A stretch of DNA of 64,000 nt from assembly GCF_019024285.1 (NCBI RefSeq), contig NZ_WMKZ01000027.1, positions 1-64,000 of the forward strand. Direction: 5' to 3'. Of this stretch, positions 7,137 to 16,795 are shown in pieces. The DNA is from Alkalihalobacterium elongatum. GTDB lineage: Bacteria; Bacillota; Bacilli; Bacillales; Bacillaceae_F. The notes below the pieces were generated by a model. That model did no database searches. It saw only the letters and a program-made list of their open reading frames with translations, and was not told the origin of the DNA. How positions within the stretch are numbered: position 1 is the first letter of the stretch; each line of letters starts with the position of its first letter. Position numbers and translations under genes: made by a program.

Positions 7137-8366
7137 TCAACTTCTGTACAATGGGCCAACTAATGAAGTATTCAACCATAAAGGAGGGGTGTTTGGTCGT
7201 CGCAGTTGACTACTTGCAGTATTTCGAGCAAGCTGGATTGCTCTCCTGGCATCAATTCTTCCAAATTGAATTGTTTCTCCTGAAACGGATTGGGTTGCAG
7301 CACGTTGAATGATCGATCTGATTTGCTTATTAGTCAACATTGGATTTGTCGCCTTAATCAATCCTGCTAGACCGCTAATAAAAGGTGCAGCTTGTGACGT
7401 TCCCGATGCAACCCTATACCCCGTCATTAAATCTCCTGAATCTCCAGGGAAAGTCGACAAAATGTCTTGACCTGGTGCAGCTACCTCTACCCATGAACCA
7501 TAGTTGGAGAATGGTGCAAGCTCGTTACTTTGATTCGTGGCAGCTACTGCAAGTACTTGATTATAGGCCGCTGGATAATGTTCGATGTTTGAGGAGTTAT
7601 TGCCAGCAGCACCAACTAGTAATACTCCGTTGTTATATGCATAATCGACCGCACTTCTTAGCGTCTCGTTGCTTACTGTCCCACCTAAGCTCAAGTTGAT
7701 GACATGTGCTCCTTGATTTGTAGCGTAAATAATTCCTTGGGCGACATTGCTGAGCGTCCCTCCGCCTGTATCTCCCATGACTTTTATATTCATAATACCA
7801 GCCGAATTATAGCTCATCCCCGCAATTCCATTTTTATTGTTCGTTCTTGCTGCAGCAATTCCTGCCACATGAGTCCCATGACCATGAACATCATCTACTG
7901 TTGGGGAGCTTGAGAAATTCGCATAATGAATTATCTTCCCCCTCAAGTCTTGATGATTACGGTTGACACCAGTGTCGAGAATGGCAATCTTTGCTGAGAT
8001 TGGAGAAATACGTGCCAGATCCCACGCACCTTGGGCATTAACGTTCGCTAGACCCCACTGCTTTTCCAATAGCGGGTCGTTCGTTGAAATACTTGAACCC
8101 CCTTCTTCCAATGAAGAAAACTCTGTCGTACTAGTAATTGGTTCAACCTGTATTAAGTGGTCCTCCTCCACAAACTGAACAACTTGTGAGGAATTATATT
8201 TTGAAAGACACGATGATAACTGGTTTTCAGGAACAGTAACAACATGTATGCCAATTTCTTTGATCTCATTAACAAGCTCTGCTTTTATCTCTTTGTGGAT
8301 ACTTAAACAACTAGACCTTCTCGTACCAGGCTTAAAGCAGACTATTAGCTGCTTCGTTGTAGCCAT
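7137..8366 (-). CDS. S8 subtilisin-family serine protease without signal peptide
   Basis: The 409-residue protein has an N-terminal region of about 80 residues that looks like a propeptide/inhibitor, then a thermitase-like peptidase S8 domain. The triad is visible: Asp131 in ILDTG, His163 in HGHGTHVAG, Ser324 in SGTSQAAP, with oxyanion Asn256 in AAGNN. No Sec signal or membrane anchor is seen, so it may act inside the cell or spore, or leave by lysis or another route. ATG 8366 has AAGGAG nine bases upstream, better than the in-frame ATGs at 8372 and 8390. It is absent from this position in B. subtilis and likely an insertion. Confidence 0.88.
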   Translation of the reverse strand: MATTKQLIVCFKPGTRRSSCLSIHKEIKAELVNEIKEIGIHVVTVPENQLSSCLSKYNSSQVVQFVEEDHLIQVEPITSTTEFSSLEEGGSSISTNDPLLEKQWGLANVNAQGAWDLARISPISAKIAILDTGVNRNHQDLRGKIIHYANFSSSPTVDDVHGHGTHVAGIAAARTNNKNGIAGMSYNSAGIMNIKVMGDTGGGTLSNVAQGIIYATNQGAHVINLSLGGTVSNETLRSAVDYAYNNGVLLVGAAGNNSSNIEHYPAAYNQVLAVAATNQSNELAPFSNYGSWVEVAAPGQDILSTFPGDSGDLMTGYRVASGTSQAAPFISGLAGLIKATNPMLTNKQIRSIIQRAATQSVSGETIQFGRIDARRAIQLARNTASSQLRRPNTPPLWLNTSLVGPLYRS

Positions 8367-8524
8367 GAACATCAACTCCTTTTTTGACAAGCTAATAATA
8401 ATTTATTCAAAAAAGATGATGTACGAAGCGGTAGCTGTACTAGGAAGCTTATAAACATGATGCAGAATTTTTTAAAAAGAGAATAATTCAAAATATTTTC
8501 AAACACCAGACATAATTTAAACAT

Positions 8525-8553
8525 AAAAAGACCCTCATGCATAAATGCGTGAG
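8525..8553 (-). terminator. Terminator after the amidase pseudogene, similar to the rpsI terminator
   Basis: Arms CTCATGCAT (8534-8542) and ATGCGTGAG (8545-8553) form a hairpin followed on the minus strand by TCTTTTTA. About 50 bases around it, including ACGTTTC and GGCTCTCA, match the sequence past rpsI at 9340-9391. Confidence 0.8.
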
Positions 8554-8588
8554 AGCCTGAAACGTAAGTATATGGATCATTGTTCTTT

Positions 8589-9237
8589 TTAATCCATTGT
8601 TCTTTTAATTTCATTAATTTTACGTGATACTAGTGGATAAAAATTATTTTTAGCACTAGTTGTCGTATTTCCACCAAAGAAACCAGTGCCTGGACAAGTT
8701 TTAAAAGAATAGCCCCATTAAAACGATCGTAATCGGTCTCCATGTGTGGCGTTGTTGAATTATACTAATTTTTCGAGTAAATATATGGTTAAATAACCAG
8801 CTCCTAAATTCCTCTTTTGTCATTAAAACATACTGTCCTTGCATGGTTAATTTTTTCGGAGGAATTTTTATTTTTTGTCCTATATATATTATATCTGATG
8901 TAAGTCCATTTGCCGTTTTTATTGCTTGTACTGTTGAATTGTATTCTCTAGAAAGCTTCCAAAGAGTATATCCAGAAACAACTTTATACGCCATCGGAAC
9001 AAATAATCGCTGGCCAACATATATCAAATCCGACTGTAATCCATTTGATAGTTTTAAATTCTCTATAGAAGTATTGTATCTATTCGCTATGCGCCATAGA
9101 GTATCACCAGATTTCACATCATAAAGATTACTGTGATTTTGGGCATCTGCATAATGAGGGGATATACTCATAAAAATAATAATAATCATACTAAATATAA
9201 GCTTTTTTATCATTTTTCGATCAAATGAAAACTTCAT
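8589..9237 (-). pseudogene. Decayed LysM-LysM-amidase_2 cell wall hydrolase
   Basis: The intact front (9237-8701, 178 codons) has a signal peptide ending near ADAQ, two LysM domains (each with SGDTLWRIA- or SGYTLWKLS-type starts), then the beginning of a PGRP/amidase_2 domain, TKEEFRSWLF to RHTWRP. The frame then shifts by one base: the next frame reads DYDRFNGA, the expected continuation. Shortly after, a third frame reads KTCPGTGFFGGN to the TAA at 8589-8591, the expected C-terminus with the zinc cysteine. The middle, roughly 100 residues with the other active-site residues, is missing. A truncated secreted LysM protein could still be made. Confidence 0.8.
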
Positions 9238-9339
9238 TTTTATAAGTTATCTCTATTAGATTGCAAAATGAATATTAGATTATTCCAACCTTTTAACAGG
9301 TAAATATAGGAAGGCTATCGTACATATTCTGGACATACA

Positions 9340-9366
9340 AAAAAGACCCCCAAGCAATTTGCTTGA
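9340..9366 (-). terminator. Terminator after rpsI
   Basis: A CAAGCA/TGCTTG hairpin (9351-9365) on the minus strand is followed by GGGGGTCTTTTTT. It ends the rplM-rpsI unit. Confidence 0.8.
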
Positions 9367-9387
9367 GAGCCTTGAAACGTAGATATA

Positions 9388-9783
9388 TTAACGTTTTGAG
9401 AACTGAGGTGCACGACGTGCTGCTTTAAGACCGTATTTTTTACGCTCTTTCATACGAGCATCACGAGTTAAGAAACCAGCGCTTTTTAATGGTGCACGGT
9501 ATTCTGGATCAACTTCTAAAAGTGCGCGTGAAACACCGTGACGGATTGCTCCCGCTTGTCCAGTATAACCACCACCAGTAACGTTAACAATAACATCGTA
9601 TTGTCCAACTGCTCCTGTTTCTTGTAATGGTTGTTCAATAATTAATTTTAAAACTTCTTTGTTTCCAAAGTACTCATTAAATTCACGATTATTAATAACG
9701 ATACGACCGTCGCCTGGCACTAAACGAACACGTGCAACAGAGTGCTTACGGCGACCTGTACCATAATATTGTACTTGTGCCAA
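9388..9783 (-). CDS. rpsI: 30S ribosomal protein S9
   Basis: At 131 residues this is the normal S9 length, beginning [19 protein letters not shown] and ending in the basic tail RRAPQFSKR that reaches toward P-site tRNA. It follows rplM by about 20 bases, forming the usual L13-S9 pair. In B. subtilis ybaJ and ybaK follow; here three other genes intervene. Confidence 0.97.
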   Translation of the reverse strand: MAQVQYYGTGRRKHSVARVRLVPGDGRIVINNREFNEYFGNKEVLKLIIEQPLQETGAVGQYDVIVNVTGGGYTGQAGAIRHGVSRALLEVDPEYRAPLKSAGFLTRDARMKERKKYGLKAARRAPQFSKR

Positions 9784-9803
9784 AGTAATACCCTCCTTAT
9801 TAA

Positions 9804-10241
9804 TTAACCACGAAGCTCAAGAACTTCTGGTTTTTGTGCTTGGTGCTTATGTTCGCTACCAGCGTAAACGTGTAACTTCATACCTTGTTTACGACCAAGT
9901 GTGTTCTTTGGAAGCATGCCTTTAATAGCAAGCTCTAACATACGCTCTGGCTTGTTTTGAAGCATTTCGCCAGCAGTCGTTTGCTTAAGACCACCTGGGT
10001 GATTCGTGTGACGGTAGTAGATTTTGTCCTGTAATTTTTTCCCTGTAAGAACGATTTTAGATGCATTGATGATGATTACGTGATCACCTGTATCTACATT
10101 CGGTGTAAAGATTGGTTTATGTTTACCACGAAGGATAGAGGCAACTTCACTTGAAAGACGACCTAATGTTTGGCCTTCTGCATCAACAACATACCATTTA
10201 CGTTCAACTTCATTTGGCTTTGCCATAAATGTTGTACGCAT
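9804..10241 (-). CDS. rplM: 50S ribosomal protein L13
   Basis: The 145-residue protein matches L13 over its full length ([33 protein letters not shown]). It is an early assembly protein of the large subunit and in Bacillus binds its own mRNA leader. It is the first gene of the rplM-rpsI unit, with its own promoter and leader. Confidence 0.97.
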   Translation of the reverse strand: MRTTFMAKPNEVERKWYVVDAEGQTLGRLSSEVASILRGKHKPIFTPNVDTGDHVIIINASKIVLTGKKLQDKIYYRHTNHPGGLKQTTAGEMLQNKPERMLELAIKGMLPKNTLGRKQGMKLHVYAGSEHKHQAQKPEVLELRG

Positions 10242-10359
10242 GATTTTCCCTCCTATTTAAAGCTTTCATAAATTTTAGTTTCATTTTTTATGGTAATGCA
10301 TTGTCTATAATAACAAGCCTAAACAACCCGGGGCTAGTGGGTTTCATTTAGAAATACCA
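10242..10359 (-). ncRNA. Probable L13 leader (rplM 5' untranslated region)
   Basis: About 118 bases lie between the predicted start of transcription and rplM. They contain complementary segments, such as AACCC with GGGTT and AGCC with GGCT, consistent with a small folded element. L13 leaders (Rfam L13_leader) upstream of rplM are known in Bacilli and mediate autoregulation. The exact fold was not derived; the assignment is by position and pairing. Confidence 0.55.
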
Positions 10360-10365
10360 TCTAAC

Positions 10366-10394
10366 ATCTTATAATATATATTCACTAATGTCAA
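10366..10394 (-). promoter_or_regulatory. SigA-type promoter of rplM-rpsI
   Basis: On the minus strand TTGACA (10394-10389), 17 bases, then TAAGAT (10371-10366). The same -35/-10 pair occurs in rRNA promoter P2 of this window. Confidence 0.75.
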
Positions 10395-10469
10395 CAACTT
10401 GTTACACGGGGATGAGTTGTTTTGAAAAAAATTTATACCTATCATCTTTATATACAGAAAAAAAGTAAA

Positions 10470-11219
10470 TCATACCTCATCCTGATAATCAACTTTCCAT
10501 AAGTATAATCCGTGTCCAGGAGCTGTTTTACCAGTAACTGCCCGGTCTTTGGCCAAAATAAGATCATTCATATCTTCTGCGCTGCGTTTACCTACTCCGA
10601 CTTCTAAAAGGGTTCCAACAATAATCCTGACCATGTTATAGAGAAAGCCGTTGCCAATAATCTTAAAAATGAGCTCATCTTCTTGCTGCATAATTTCTAA
10701 ATGAAAAATGGTTCGAACTTTATCTACAACAGGTGTGCCTGCGGAACAAAAAGACGTAAAATCATGTGTACCTAAAAGAGCAGCTGCAGCCTTGTTCATT
10801 TCAGCTAATTGAAGCTCTTGCGGGTAATGGTACGTATAGTGACGACGAAAAACGTCAGGCATCTTACTCGTTAGCACTCTGTATCGATACTCTTTTCGCA
10901 CTACATGAAAACGTGCATGAAAGTCTTGTTCTACTTCCACTACTTCTTGCACTACAATATCATTTGGTAGGTTTGCAGACAGTGCTCGTCCCCATTTTTC
11001 GGTTGGAATCAAGAGCGGTGTGTCAAAGTGAATAACTTGTCCAACAGCGTGAACAGATGCATCTGTTCGGCCAGACCCATGCACTTGAACGTCTTCATTC
11101 TTATGAATTTTTCTTAGGGCCTTTTGTAACTCTCCTTGGACTGTCCTTGCTTTAGGTTGTATTTGAAACCCAGAAAACGCGGTACCATCATACGAGATGA
11201 TACATTTATATCGTCGCAT
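10470..11219 (-). CDS. truA: tRNA pseudouridine(38-40) synthase TruA
   Basis: The 249-residue protein has the catalytic aspartate in GRTDASVHA, the SFCSAG region and the GNGFLYNMVR motif of TruA, which modifies uridines 38-40 in the tRNA anticodon arm. It starts 14 bases after the ecfT stop and closes the ecf-truA unit, the usual Bacillus arrangement (ybxA-ybaE-ybaF-truA). Confidence 0.97.
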   Translation of the reverse strand: MRRYKCIISYDGTAFSGFQIQPKARTVQGELQKALRKIHKNEDVQVHGSGRTDASVHAVGQVIHFDTPLLIPTEKWGRALSANLPNDIVVQEVVEVEQDFHARFHVVRKEYRYRVLTSKMPDVFRRHYTYHYPQELQLAEMNKAAAALLGTHDFTSFCSAGTPVVDKVRTIFHLEIMQQEDELIFKIIGNGFLYNMVRIIVGTLLEVGVGKRSAEDMNDLILAKDRAVTGKTAPGHGLYLWKVDYQDEV

Positions 11220-11233
11220 TGACTCACCTCACC

Positions 11234-12031
11234 TTAGACTCTTAAAAAGAATAATCCCACCCCAAAGCTAAGAACTACGATGACAATAGCTGTATCCCGG
11301 AATGACCAACAGAGCTGACGTAGCTTCGTTCGACCTTCTCCACCACGATAGCCTCTCGCTTCCATCGCTAAGGCTAAATCTTCCGCACGCTTAAACGAAC
11401 TAATAAATAACGGGATAAGTAGAGGAATAAAAGCTTTCATGCGATCTTTGAGTGGACCACTTGAAAAGTCGACTCCTCGTGCCATTTGTGCTTTTGCAAT
11501 CTTTTCTGTTTCTTGCAGCAATGTCGGTATAAAGCGAAGTGATATAGACATCATTAACGCTAACTCATGGGCTGGCAATCCAAATCGTTTAAATGGCGAT
11601 AATATACTTTCTAATCCATCCGTTAAATCCATCGGTTTTGTCGTTAACGTTAAAAGGGAAGTAAAGATAACTAAAACAAGCAGCCTTATTGCTATAAACA
11701 CACCTTGGGTAATTCCTGATTCATAGATCTTAATCGGCCCCCATTCAAACACAAGCTGCCCTTCTTTGTTTAACAATAAATGAATGATAACAGTGATGAG
11801 AACAAGTAATAAGATAGGTTTTAGGCCTTTATATATAAATTTAATCGGTACCCTTGATAAAAGGATTGTTACTAGACAAAAACTAATAATCACTGCATAT
11901 GATAACCAGCTATTAGCGAAGAAAACCACAATAACAAGTAAAAAAACTGCTAACAGCTTCGCTCGTGGGTCAAGACGGTGTAGAATTGAATTTGCTTGGA
12001 CATATTGCCCTATTAATATATGTTGGAACAT
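11234..12031 (-). CDS. ecfT: ECF transporter transmembrane subunit EcfT
   Basis: The 265-residue protein has about five to six membrane segments and two ARG-type coupling motifs, ARGVDF and ARGYRG, that contact the ATPases. EcfT forms the shared energizing module with EcfA1 and EcfA2 and pairs with various substrate-binding S subunits for vitamins and metals; no S subunit is nearby. The start is set at ATG 12031 ([10 protein letters not shown]), preceded by AAGGTGA. A longer reading frame to 12118 overlaps ecfA2 and is rejected. Confidence 0.95.
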   Translation of the reverse strand: MFQHILIGQYVQANSILHRLDPRAKLLAVFLLVIVVFFANSWLSYAVIISFCLVTILLSRVPIKFIYKGLKPILLLVLITVIIHLLLNKEGQLVFEWGPIKIYESGITQGVFIAIRLLVLVIFTSLLTLTTKPMDLTDGLESILSPFKRFGLPAHELALMMSISLRFIPTLLQETEKIAKAQMARGVDFSSGPLKDRMKAFIPLLIPLFISSFKRAEDLALAMEARGYRGGEGRTKLRQLCWSFRDTAIVIVVLSFGVGLFFLRV

Positions 12032-12035
12032 AGCG

Positions 12036-12899
12036 TCACCTTTTTTCGAGCATAAACTGCTTAATAAATTGTGCAACTTGATCAACAGTAAATAAATCTC
12101 GTGGCATCTGTTGGCCAAAAACTTCTTCCATCTTATACATTAGAGTTAGTGTCTCTGGTACATCTAAGCCTATCGTTTGAAGTTGTTTAAGATTTGCAAA
12201 AATTTCAACTGGTTTACCTTTGATGGCAATTTCACCTTGATTCATGACAACTATTTGATCAGCAAACAGTGCGGCATCTTCCATATGGTGTGTAACTAAA
12301 ATCGTTGTTAATTGTTTCTCTTGATGTAAACGATAAAACATATCCATAATCTCACGTTGACCTTTAGGGTCTAGCCCTGCAGTCGGCTCATCAAGTACAA
12401 GCACCTTAGGCTCTAGAGCAAGCACACCTGCTATAGCAACTCTCCGCTTTTGACCGCCGCTTAATTCAAAGGGTGACCGCTTTAGAAAGTCTTCAGACAA
12501 ACCTACAAGAGGCATAAGCATTTTCGCACGTTCTTTTGCTCTCTTTTCAGGAACACCAAAATTTAACGGCCCAAAGATAATATCTTTTTCAACCGTCTCT
12601 TCAAACAGTTGATGTTCAGGATATTGAAAAACAAGCCCCACATTTTTTCGAAGAGACTTTAAGTCTTTCGTTTTTTGATTGGCAATAATCTCTTTCTCGC
12701 CAATTTGTAGACGACCTTCAGTTGGTTTTAATAAACCATTCAAGTGTTGAATTAACGTCGACTTCCCTGACCCTGTATGGCCGATAACTGCAGTATATGA
12801 GCCAGTCGGTACCGTAAACGAAACTTGTTTAAGAACTTCCTTTTCAAAAGGGGTTCCTTGCATATACGTATGTCCTAACTGTTCGACTTTAATTTCCAT
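12036..12899 (-). CDS. ecfA2: ECF transporter ATP-binding subunit EcfA2
   Basis: The 287-residue ABC ATPase has Walker [10 protein letters not shown], a Q-loop in FQYPEHQLF, signature LSGGQKRR, Walker [11 protein letters not shown] and switch histidine in VTHHMED. Its start overlaps the end of ecfA1 by 25 bases and its stop lies five bases before ecfT, pointing to translational coupling of the three subunits. Confidence 0.96.
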   Translation of the reverse strand: MEIKVEQLGHTYMQGTPFEKEVLKQVSFTVPTGSYTAVIGHTGSGKSTLIQHLNGLLKPTEGRLQIGEKEIIANQKTKDLKSLRKNVGLVFQYPEHQLFEETVEKDIIFGPLNFGVPEKRAKERAKMLMPLVGLSEDFLKRSPFELSGGQKRRVAIAGVLALEPKVLVLDEPTAGLDPKGQREIMDMFYRLHQEKQLTTILVTHHMEDAALFADQIVVMNQGEIAIKGKPVEIFANLKQLQTIGLDVPETLTLMYKMEEVFGQQMPRDLFTVDQVAQFIKQFMLEKR

Positions 12900-13714
12900 A
12901 GTTCCTCCACTAGACCGTCCATAGACAAAGTAACTGTGTTTAAAGGAATGCCCTTTTCCATCAGCTGTTGCTGTAATTTTACTGCAAAAGGTACATCGAG
13001 ACTTTGATCTTTCATAAACATTTCATCAGTAAGTATTTCGCTAGGGCTTCCTTCACGAACAATTTCACCTTGATTCATGACAAGTACCCGATCTGCTAGT
13101 GATGCTTCATTAAGATCATGAGTAATCGAAATGACAGTCATATTCTCTGTCTCTCTTAAATGCAAGACGGTCTGTAATACTTCTTTTCTTCCTTGTGGAT
13201 CTAACATCGATGTAGACTCATCTAGGACAATAACTGATGGTTGGATGGCAATAATCCCAGCAATGGCTAACCTTTGCTTCTGTCCACCTGAAAGCCGATG
13301 AGGCTCCTCACCTAAAAGATGACCAATTCCAACCTTTATGGCACTCTTTTGTATTCTACCTTCCATCTCGACTTTAGGTACCCCATTATTTTCAAGACCG
13401 AAAGCAATATCATCTTTTACTGTCGTTCCTACTAATTGATTTTCTGGATTTTGAAAGACGAGACCAACGTTCTTACGAATTTCCCACATCTTCTCAGTAT
13501 CCCTTGTGTCTAACCCATTAATGAGTACTGTACCTATTTCGGGAACGAGCAATCCATTTAAAAAACGTGAAAGAGTGGATTTACCAGATCCATTATGACC
13601 TATTATGGCTACCCATTCTCCCTTTTTTACGGTTAATGAAATATTCTTTAATACTTTCTCACCTAACGCATCATACTTATAAGAAAGGTCCTTAATTTCA
13701 ATTGGATCGAACAT
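12875..13714 (-). CDS. ecfA1: ECF transporter ATP-binding subunit EcfA1
   Basis: The 279-residue ABC ATPase has GHNGSGKST, FQNPENQLV, LSGGQKQR and VIVLDESTSMLDP; the serine in place of proline after DE is characteristic of EcfA1. ATG 13714 has AGGGTGA six bases upstream; the TTG at 13720 adjoins that site and is rejected. It follows rplQ after two terminator-like hairpins, so it may need read-through or its own promoter. Confidence 0.95.
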   Translation of the reverse strand: MFDPIEIKDLSYKYDALGEKVLKNISLTVKKGEWVAIIGHNGSGKSTLSRFLNGLLVPEIGTVLINGLDTRDTEKMWEIRKNVGLVFQNPENQLVGTTVKDDIAFGLENNGVPKVEMEGRIQKSAIKVGIGHLLGEEPHRLSGGQKQRLAIAGIIAIQPSVIVLDESTSMLDPQGRKEVLQTVLHLRETENMTVISITHDLNEASLADRVLVMNQGEIVREGSPSEILTDEMFMKDQSLDVPFAVKLQQQLMEKGIPLNTVTLSMDGLVEELWKLKSNS

Positions 13715-13754
13715 GAACAATCACCCTATCTTAATAAAAGCTGTAAATATAAAG

Positions 13755-13776
13755 AAAAACCCGCCAATTGGCGAGT
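13755..13776 (-). terminator. Second hairpin between rplQ and ecfA1
   Basis: A perfect palindrome CGCCAATTGGCG (13762-13773) is followed on the minus strand by GGGTTTTTC. It looks like an intrinsic terminator and lies only about 40 bases before the ecfA1 start, so it may act as an attenuator. Confidence 0.6.
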
Positions 13777-13878
13777 CTAATAGACGAAGACAGTGGCGTA
13801 GTTGCACTTTTACTTTGTTCCAAAATTGGTGACCACGTCGATTCTACTTTTTGCTACCAATTTCTACGTTAACGTATA

Positions 13879-13928
13879 AAAAAGGGCTGTGAGTTAGAGC
13901 AAAATGCTCACAACCTGTCACGCCCTTT
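13879..13928 (-). terminator. Terminator after rplQ
   Basis: AAGGGC/GCCCTT outer arms and an inner GAGC/GCTC hairpin are followed on the minus strand by CCCTTTTTT. It ends the long S10-spc-alpha transcript. Confidence 0.8.
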
Positions 13929-13957
13929 GTCGTCAAATATATATGATGTATCAGAAA

Positions 13958-14320
13958 TTAAACTAACTCAATAATTGCCATTGGTGCACCATCACCACGG
14001 CGAGGACCTACTTTAAGAATACGAGTATATCCACCTTGACGCTCTTCATAACGAGGAGCGATGTCAGCGAAAAGCTTTTGAATCGCATCTTCACCTGTCT
14101 CTTCATTAGCTACTTCACGACGTACGAAAGATGCTACTTGACGACGCGCGTGAAGGTCACCACGTTTACCAAGAGTAATCATCTTTTCAATGATTGGGCG
14201 AAGTTCTTTAGCTTTTGCTTCTGTTGTTTCAATTCTCTCATTGATGATTAAATCAGTAACTAAATCACGGAATAATGCTTTACGACCAGCACTATCACGA
14301 CCTAATTTTGCATATGCCAT
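13958..14320 (-). CDS. rplQ: 50S ribosomal protein L17
   Basis: The 120-residue protein begins [10 protein letters not shown] and has the L17 core ([31 protein letters not shown]). The ATG at 14320 follows AAAGGAGGG; the longer frame to 14392 has no support. It is the last gene of the alpha operon after rpoA. Confidence 0.97.
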   Translation of the reverse strand: MAYAKLGRDSAGRKALFRDLVTDLIINERIETTEAKAKELRPIIEKMITLGKRGDLHARRQVASFVRREVANEETGEDAIQKLFADIAPRYEERQGGYTRILKVGPRRGDGAPMAIIELV

Positions 14321-14430
14321 GTCTGTTTTCCCTCCTTTGTAACACTTATATGTTTTGCCTAAACAGGCACGACGATTTATGGTAAAACACAAGAAAAACA
14401 GAGAACAGCACTAGCGTTCCCTATTAGAAC

Positions 14431-15375
14431 CTATTCTTCTTTACGAAGACCTAAGCCTAATTCAGCAAGCTTTTCTTGAACCTCTTCTAGAGATTTACGT
14501 CCAAGATTACGTACTTTCATCATGTCTTCTTCTGTTTTTTGTGTTAATTCTTGAACAGTATTAATACCAGCACGCTTTAAGCAGTTGTAAGAGCGAACAG
14601 AAAGGTCAAGTTCTTCAATCGTCATTTCAAGAACTTTTTCTTTTTGATCTTCTTCTTTTTCAACCATAATTTCAGCATTTTGTGCTTGGTCAGTAAGACC
14701 GACAAAAATATTTAAGTGCTCAGTTAGGATCTTCGCACCTAAAGATACTGCTTCTTCAGGACGGATGCTTCCATCTGTCCATACATCTAAGGTGAGTTTG
14801 TCATAGTTGGTAATTTGACCCACACGGGTATTTTCCACTTGATAATTCACTCGAGATACAGGTGTGTAGATCGAGTCAATTGGGATAACTCCAATTGGTT
14901 GATCTTCAGACTTATTATCTTCTGCAGGAACATAACCACGTCCACGTTTAGCTGTTAAACGCATATGTAGTCTAGCCCCTTTAGATAATGTAGCGATGTG
15001 AAGATCAGGGTTTAATACGTCTACATCACTATCATGTGTTAAATCACCTGCTGTAACAACACCTTCACCTTGTGTATCAATTTCTAAAACCTTCTCTTCA
15101 TCCGAGTAGATTTTAAGAGCAAGTTGTTTCAAGCTAAGGATAATCGTGGTTACATCTTCTACTACACCTTCGATCGTAGAAAATTCATGTAACACGCCGT
15201 CAATCTGTACGCTTGTTACAGCAGCTCCTGGTAAAGAGGATAAGAGGATACGACGTAAGGAGTTCCCTAAAGTTGTTCCATATCCACGCTCAAGTGGCTC
15301 AACTACGAACTTCCCGTATTTAGCATCTTCGCTAACTTCAATCGTTTCAATATTTGGCTTTTCTATTTCAATCAT
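14431..15375 (-). CDS. rpoA: RNA polymerase alpha subunit
   Basis: The 314-residue protein has the N-terminal dimerization domain ([18 protein letters not shown]), a linker, and the C-terminal DNA/activator-binding domain ([27 protein letters not shown]). Length and composition are normal for Bacillus. It lies in the usual rpsK-rpoA-rplQ order, with about 190 bases between rpsK and rpoA. Confidence 0.98.
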   Translation of the reverse strand: MIEIEKPNIETIEVSEDAKYGKFVVEPLERGYGTTLGNSLRRILLSSLPGAAVTSVQIDGVLHEFSTIEGVVEDVTTIILSLKQLALKIYSDEEKVLEIDTQGEGVVTAGDLTHDSDVDVLNPDLHIATLSKGARLHMRLTAKRGRGYVPAEDNKSEDQPIGVIPIDSIYTPVSRVNYQVENTRVGQITNYDKLTLDVWTDGSIRPEEAVSLGAKILTEHLNIFVGLTDQAQNAEIMVEKEEDQKEKVLEMTIEELDLSVRSYNCLKRAGINTVQELTQKTEEDMMKVRNLGRKSLEEVQEKLAELGLGLRKEE

Positions 15376-15567
15376 TCAACAAACCCTCCTTCAAAACGTC
15401 GAACTCCGGTTGACCCGTAAGGATTGCCTAACCGGAATTCCCCATTAGGCAGTTCCCATACGCATTACCATAGTTAATAAAAGCAAGAACCGTTTCATAG
15501 GGAAAATCTCGTCTTAACCATTATTAACACTTTTAGGAAATCTATACAAGAAATTGGATTTCTTTTA

Positions 15568-15960
15568 TTACACTCTACGACGTTTTGGTGGACGGCAACC
15601 ATTATGAGGAACAGGCGTAACGTCACGGATCATGCTAACTTCTAAACCTACTGCTTGTAGAGAACGAATAGCTGCTTCACGACCTGCACCAGGACCTTTA
15701 ACAGTTACTTCGATCGTTTTCATGCCATTTTCCATTGCTGTTTTACCAGCAGCTTCAGCAGCCATTTGTGCAGCAAATGGAGTAGATTTACGTGAACCTT
15801 TAAATCCTAGGTTTCCAGCACTAGCCCATGAAATTGCATTTCCATGTACATCAGTAATCGTAACAATCGTATTGTTAAATGTTGATTTAATGTGAGCTAC
15901 ACCACTCTCAACATTTTTACGTTGACGACGTTTAGTACGTTGATTAGTCTTCTTAGCCAT
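15568..15960 (-). CDS. rpsK: 30S ribosomal protein S11
   Basis: The 130-residue protein begins with a basic tail and has [24 protein letters not shown] and the [10 protein letters not shown] end that contacts the mRNA exit region. It forms a pair with rpsM, 21 bases upstream. Confidence 0.98.
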   Translation of the reverse strand: MAKKTNQRTKRRQRKNVESGVAHIKSTFNNTIVTITDVHGNAISWASAGNLGFKGSRKSTPFAAQMAAEAAGKTAMENGMKTIEVTVKGPGAGREAAIRSLQAVGLEVSMIRDVTPVPHNGCRPPKRRRV

Positions 15961-15981
15961 GTTTTTAACCTACCTCCTTTA

Positions 15982-16347
15982 CTATTTTTTCTTATTAGCT
16001 ACTGTACGACGTGGACCTTTACGTGTACGTGCATTGTTTTTCGTATTTTGACCGCGAACTGGTAAACCACGACGGTGACGAATACCACGGTAACAACCAA
16101 TTTCGATTAGACGCTTGATGTTTAAAGAGATTTCACGACGAAGATCTCCTTCTACTAGATAAGCATCCATCATTTCACGAATTTTACCTAACTCATCTTC
16201 TGTTAAATCACGAACTCGAGTATCTTCTGATACACCAGCTTTTTCTAGGATCTCTGAAGAAAGCTTTCTTCCGATTCCGTAGATGTATGTTAAAGACACT
16301 ACAACTCGTTTATCACGAGGAATGTCAACACCTGCAATACGTGCCAT
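15982..16347 (-). CDS. rpsM: 30S ribosomal protein S13
   Basis: At 121 residues it has [39 protein letters not shown] and [14 protein letters not shown], all diagnostic of S13 in the small-subunit head. A clear purine-rich binding site precedes the ATG. Confidence 0.98.
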   Translation of the reverse strand: MARIAGVDIPRDKRVVVSLTYIYGIGRKLSSEILEKAGVSEDTRVRDLTEDELGKIREMMDAYLVEGDLRREISLNIKRLIEIGCYRGIRHRRGLPVRGQNTKNNARTRKGPRRTVANKKK

Positions 16348-16369
16348 GTATTAAAGCACCTCCTTGTTA

Positions 16370-16501
<132 letters not shown>

Positions 16502-16572
16502 TTACGGAGTGCTCGTATCAAGCTCTCATTTGAGCATAGCAAACTATATCTAAACCGACAAATACCTAAGGA

Positions 16573-16791
16573 TTATTTATAACGATATGTGATTCGGCCA
16601 CGCGTTAAATCATATGGAGATAATTCAACAGTCACTTTATCACCTGGTAAGATGCGGATAAAGTGCATACGAATTTTACCTGATACATGAGCCAATACTT
16701 TATGACCATTTTCTAATTCGACACGGAACATTGCATTTGGTAGTGGCTCAATAACGGTACCTTCAACTTCAATTACATCCTCTTTCGCCAT
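16573..16791 (-). CDS. infA: Translation initiation factor IF-1
   Basis: The 72-residue S1-like OB-fold protein ([31 protein letters not shown]-like VSGKIRM, DLTRGRI) has normal length. It binds the ribosomal A site with IF-2 and IF-3. It follows the KOW protein by four bases and precedes rpmJ. Confidence 0.98.
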   Translation of the reverse strand: MAKEDVIEVEGTVIEPLPNAMFRVELENGHKVLAHVSGKIRMHFIRILPGDKVTVELSPYDLTRGRITYRYK

Positions 16792-16795
16792 GAAT

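Noticed and set aside
8372-8614. An 80-codon minus-strand frame starting MKLKEQW
   Set aside because: It overlaps the amidase remnant end, its terminator and the subtilase leader, has no ribosome binding site of note, and its codons read through the hairpin. The protein looks like random AT-rich translation.
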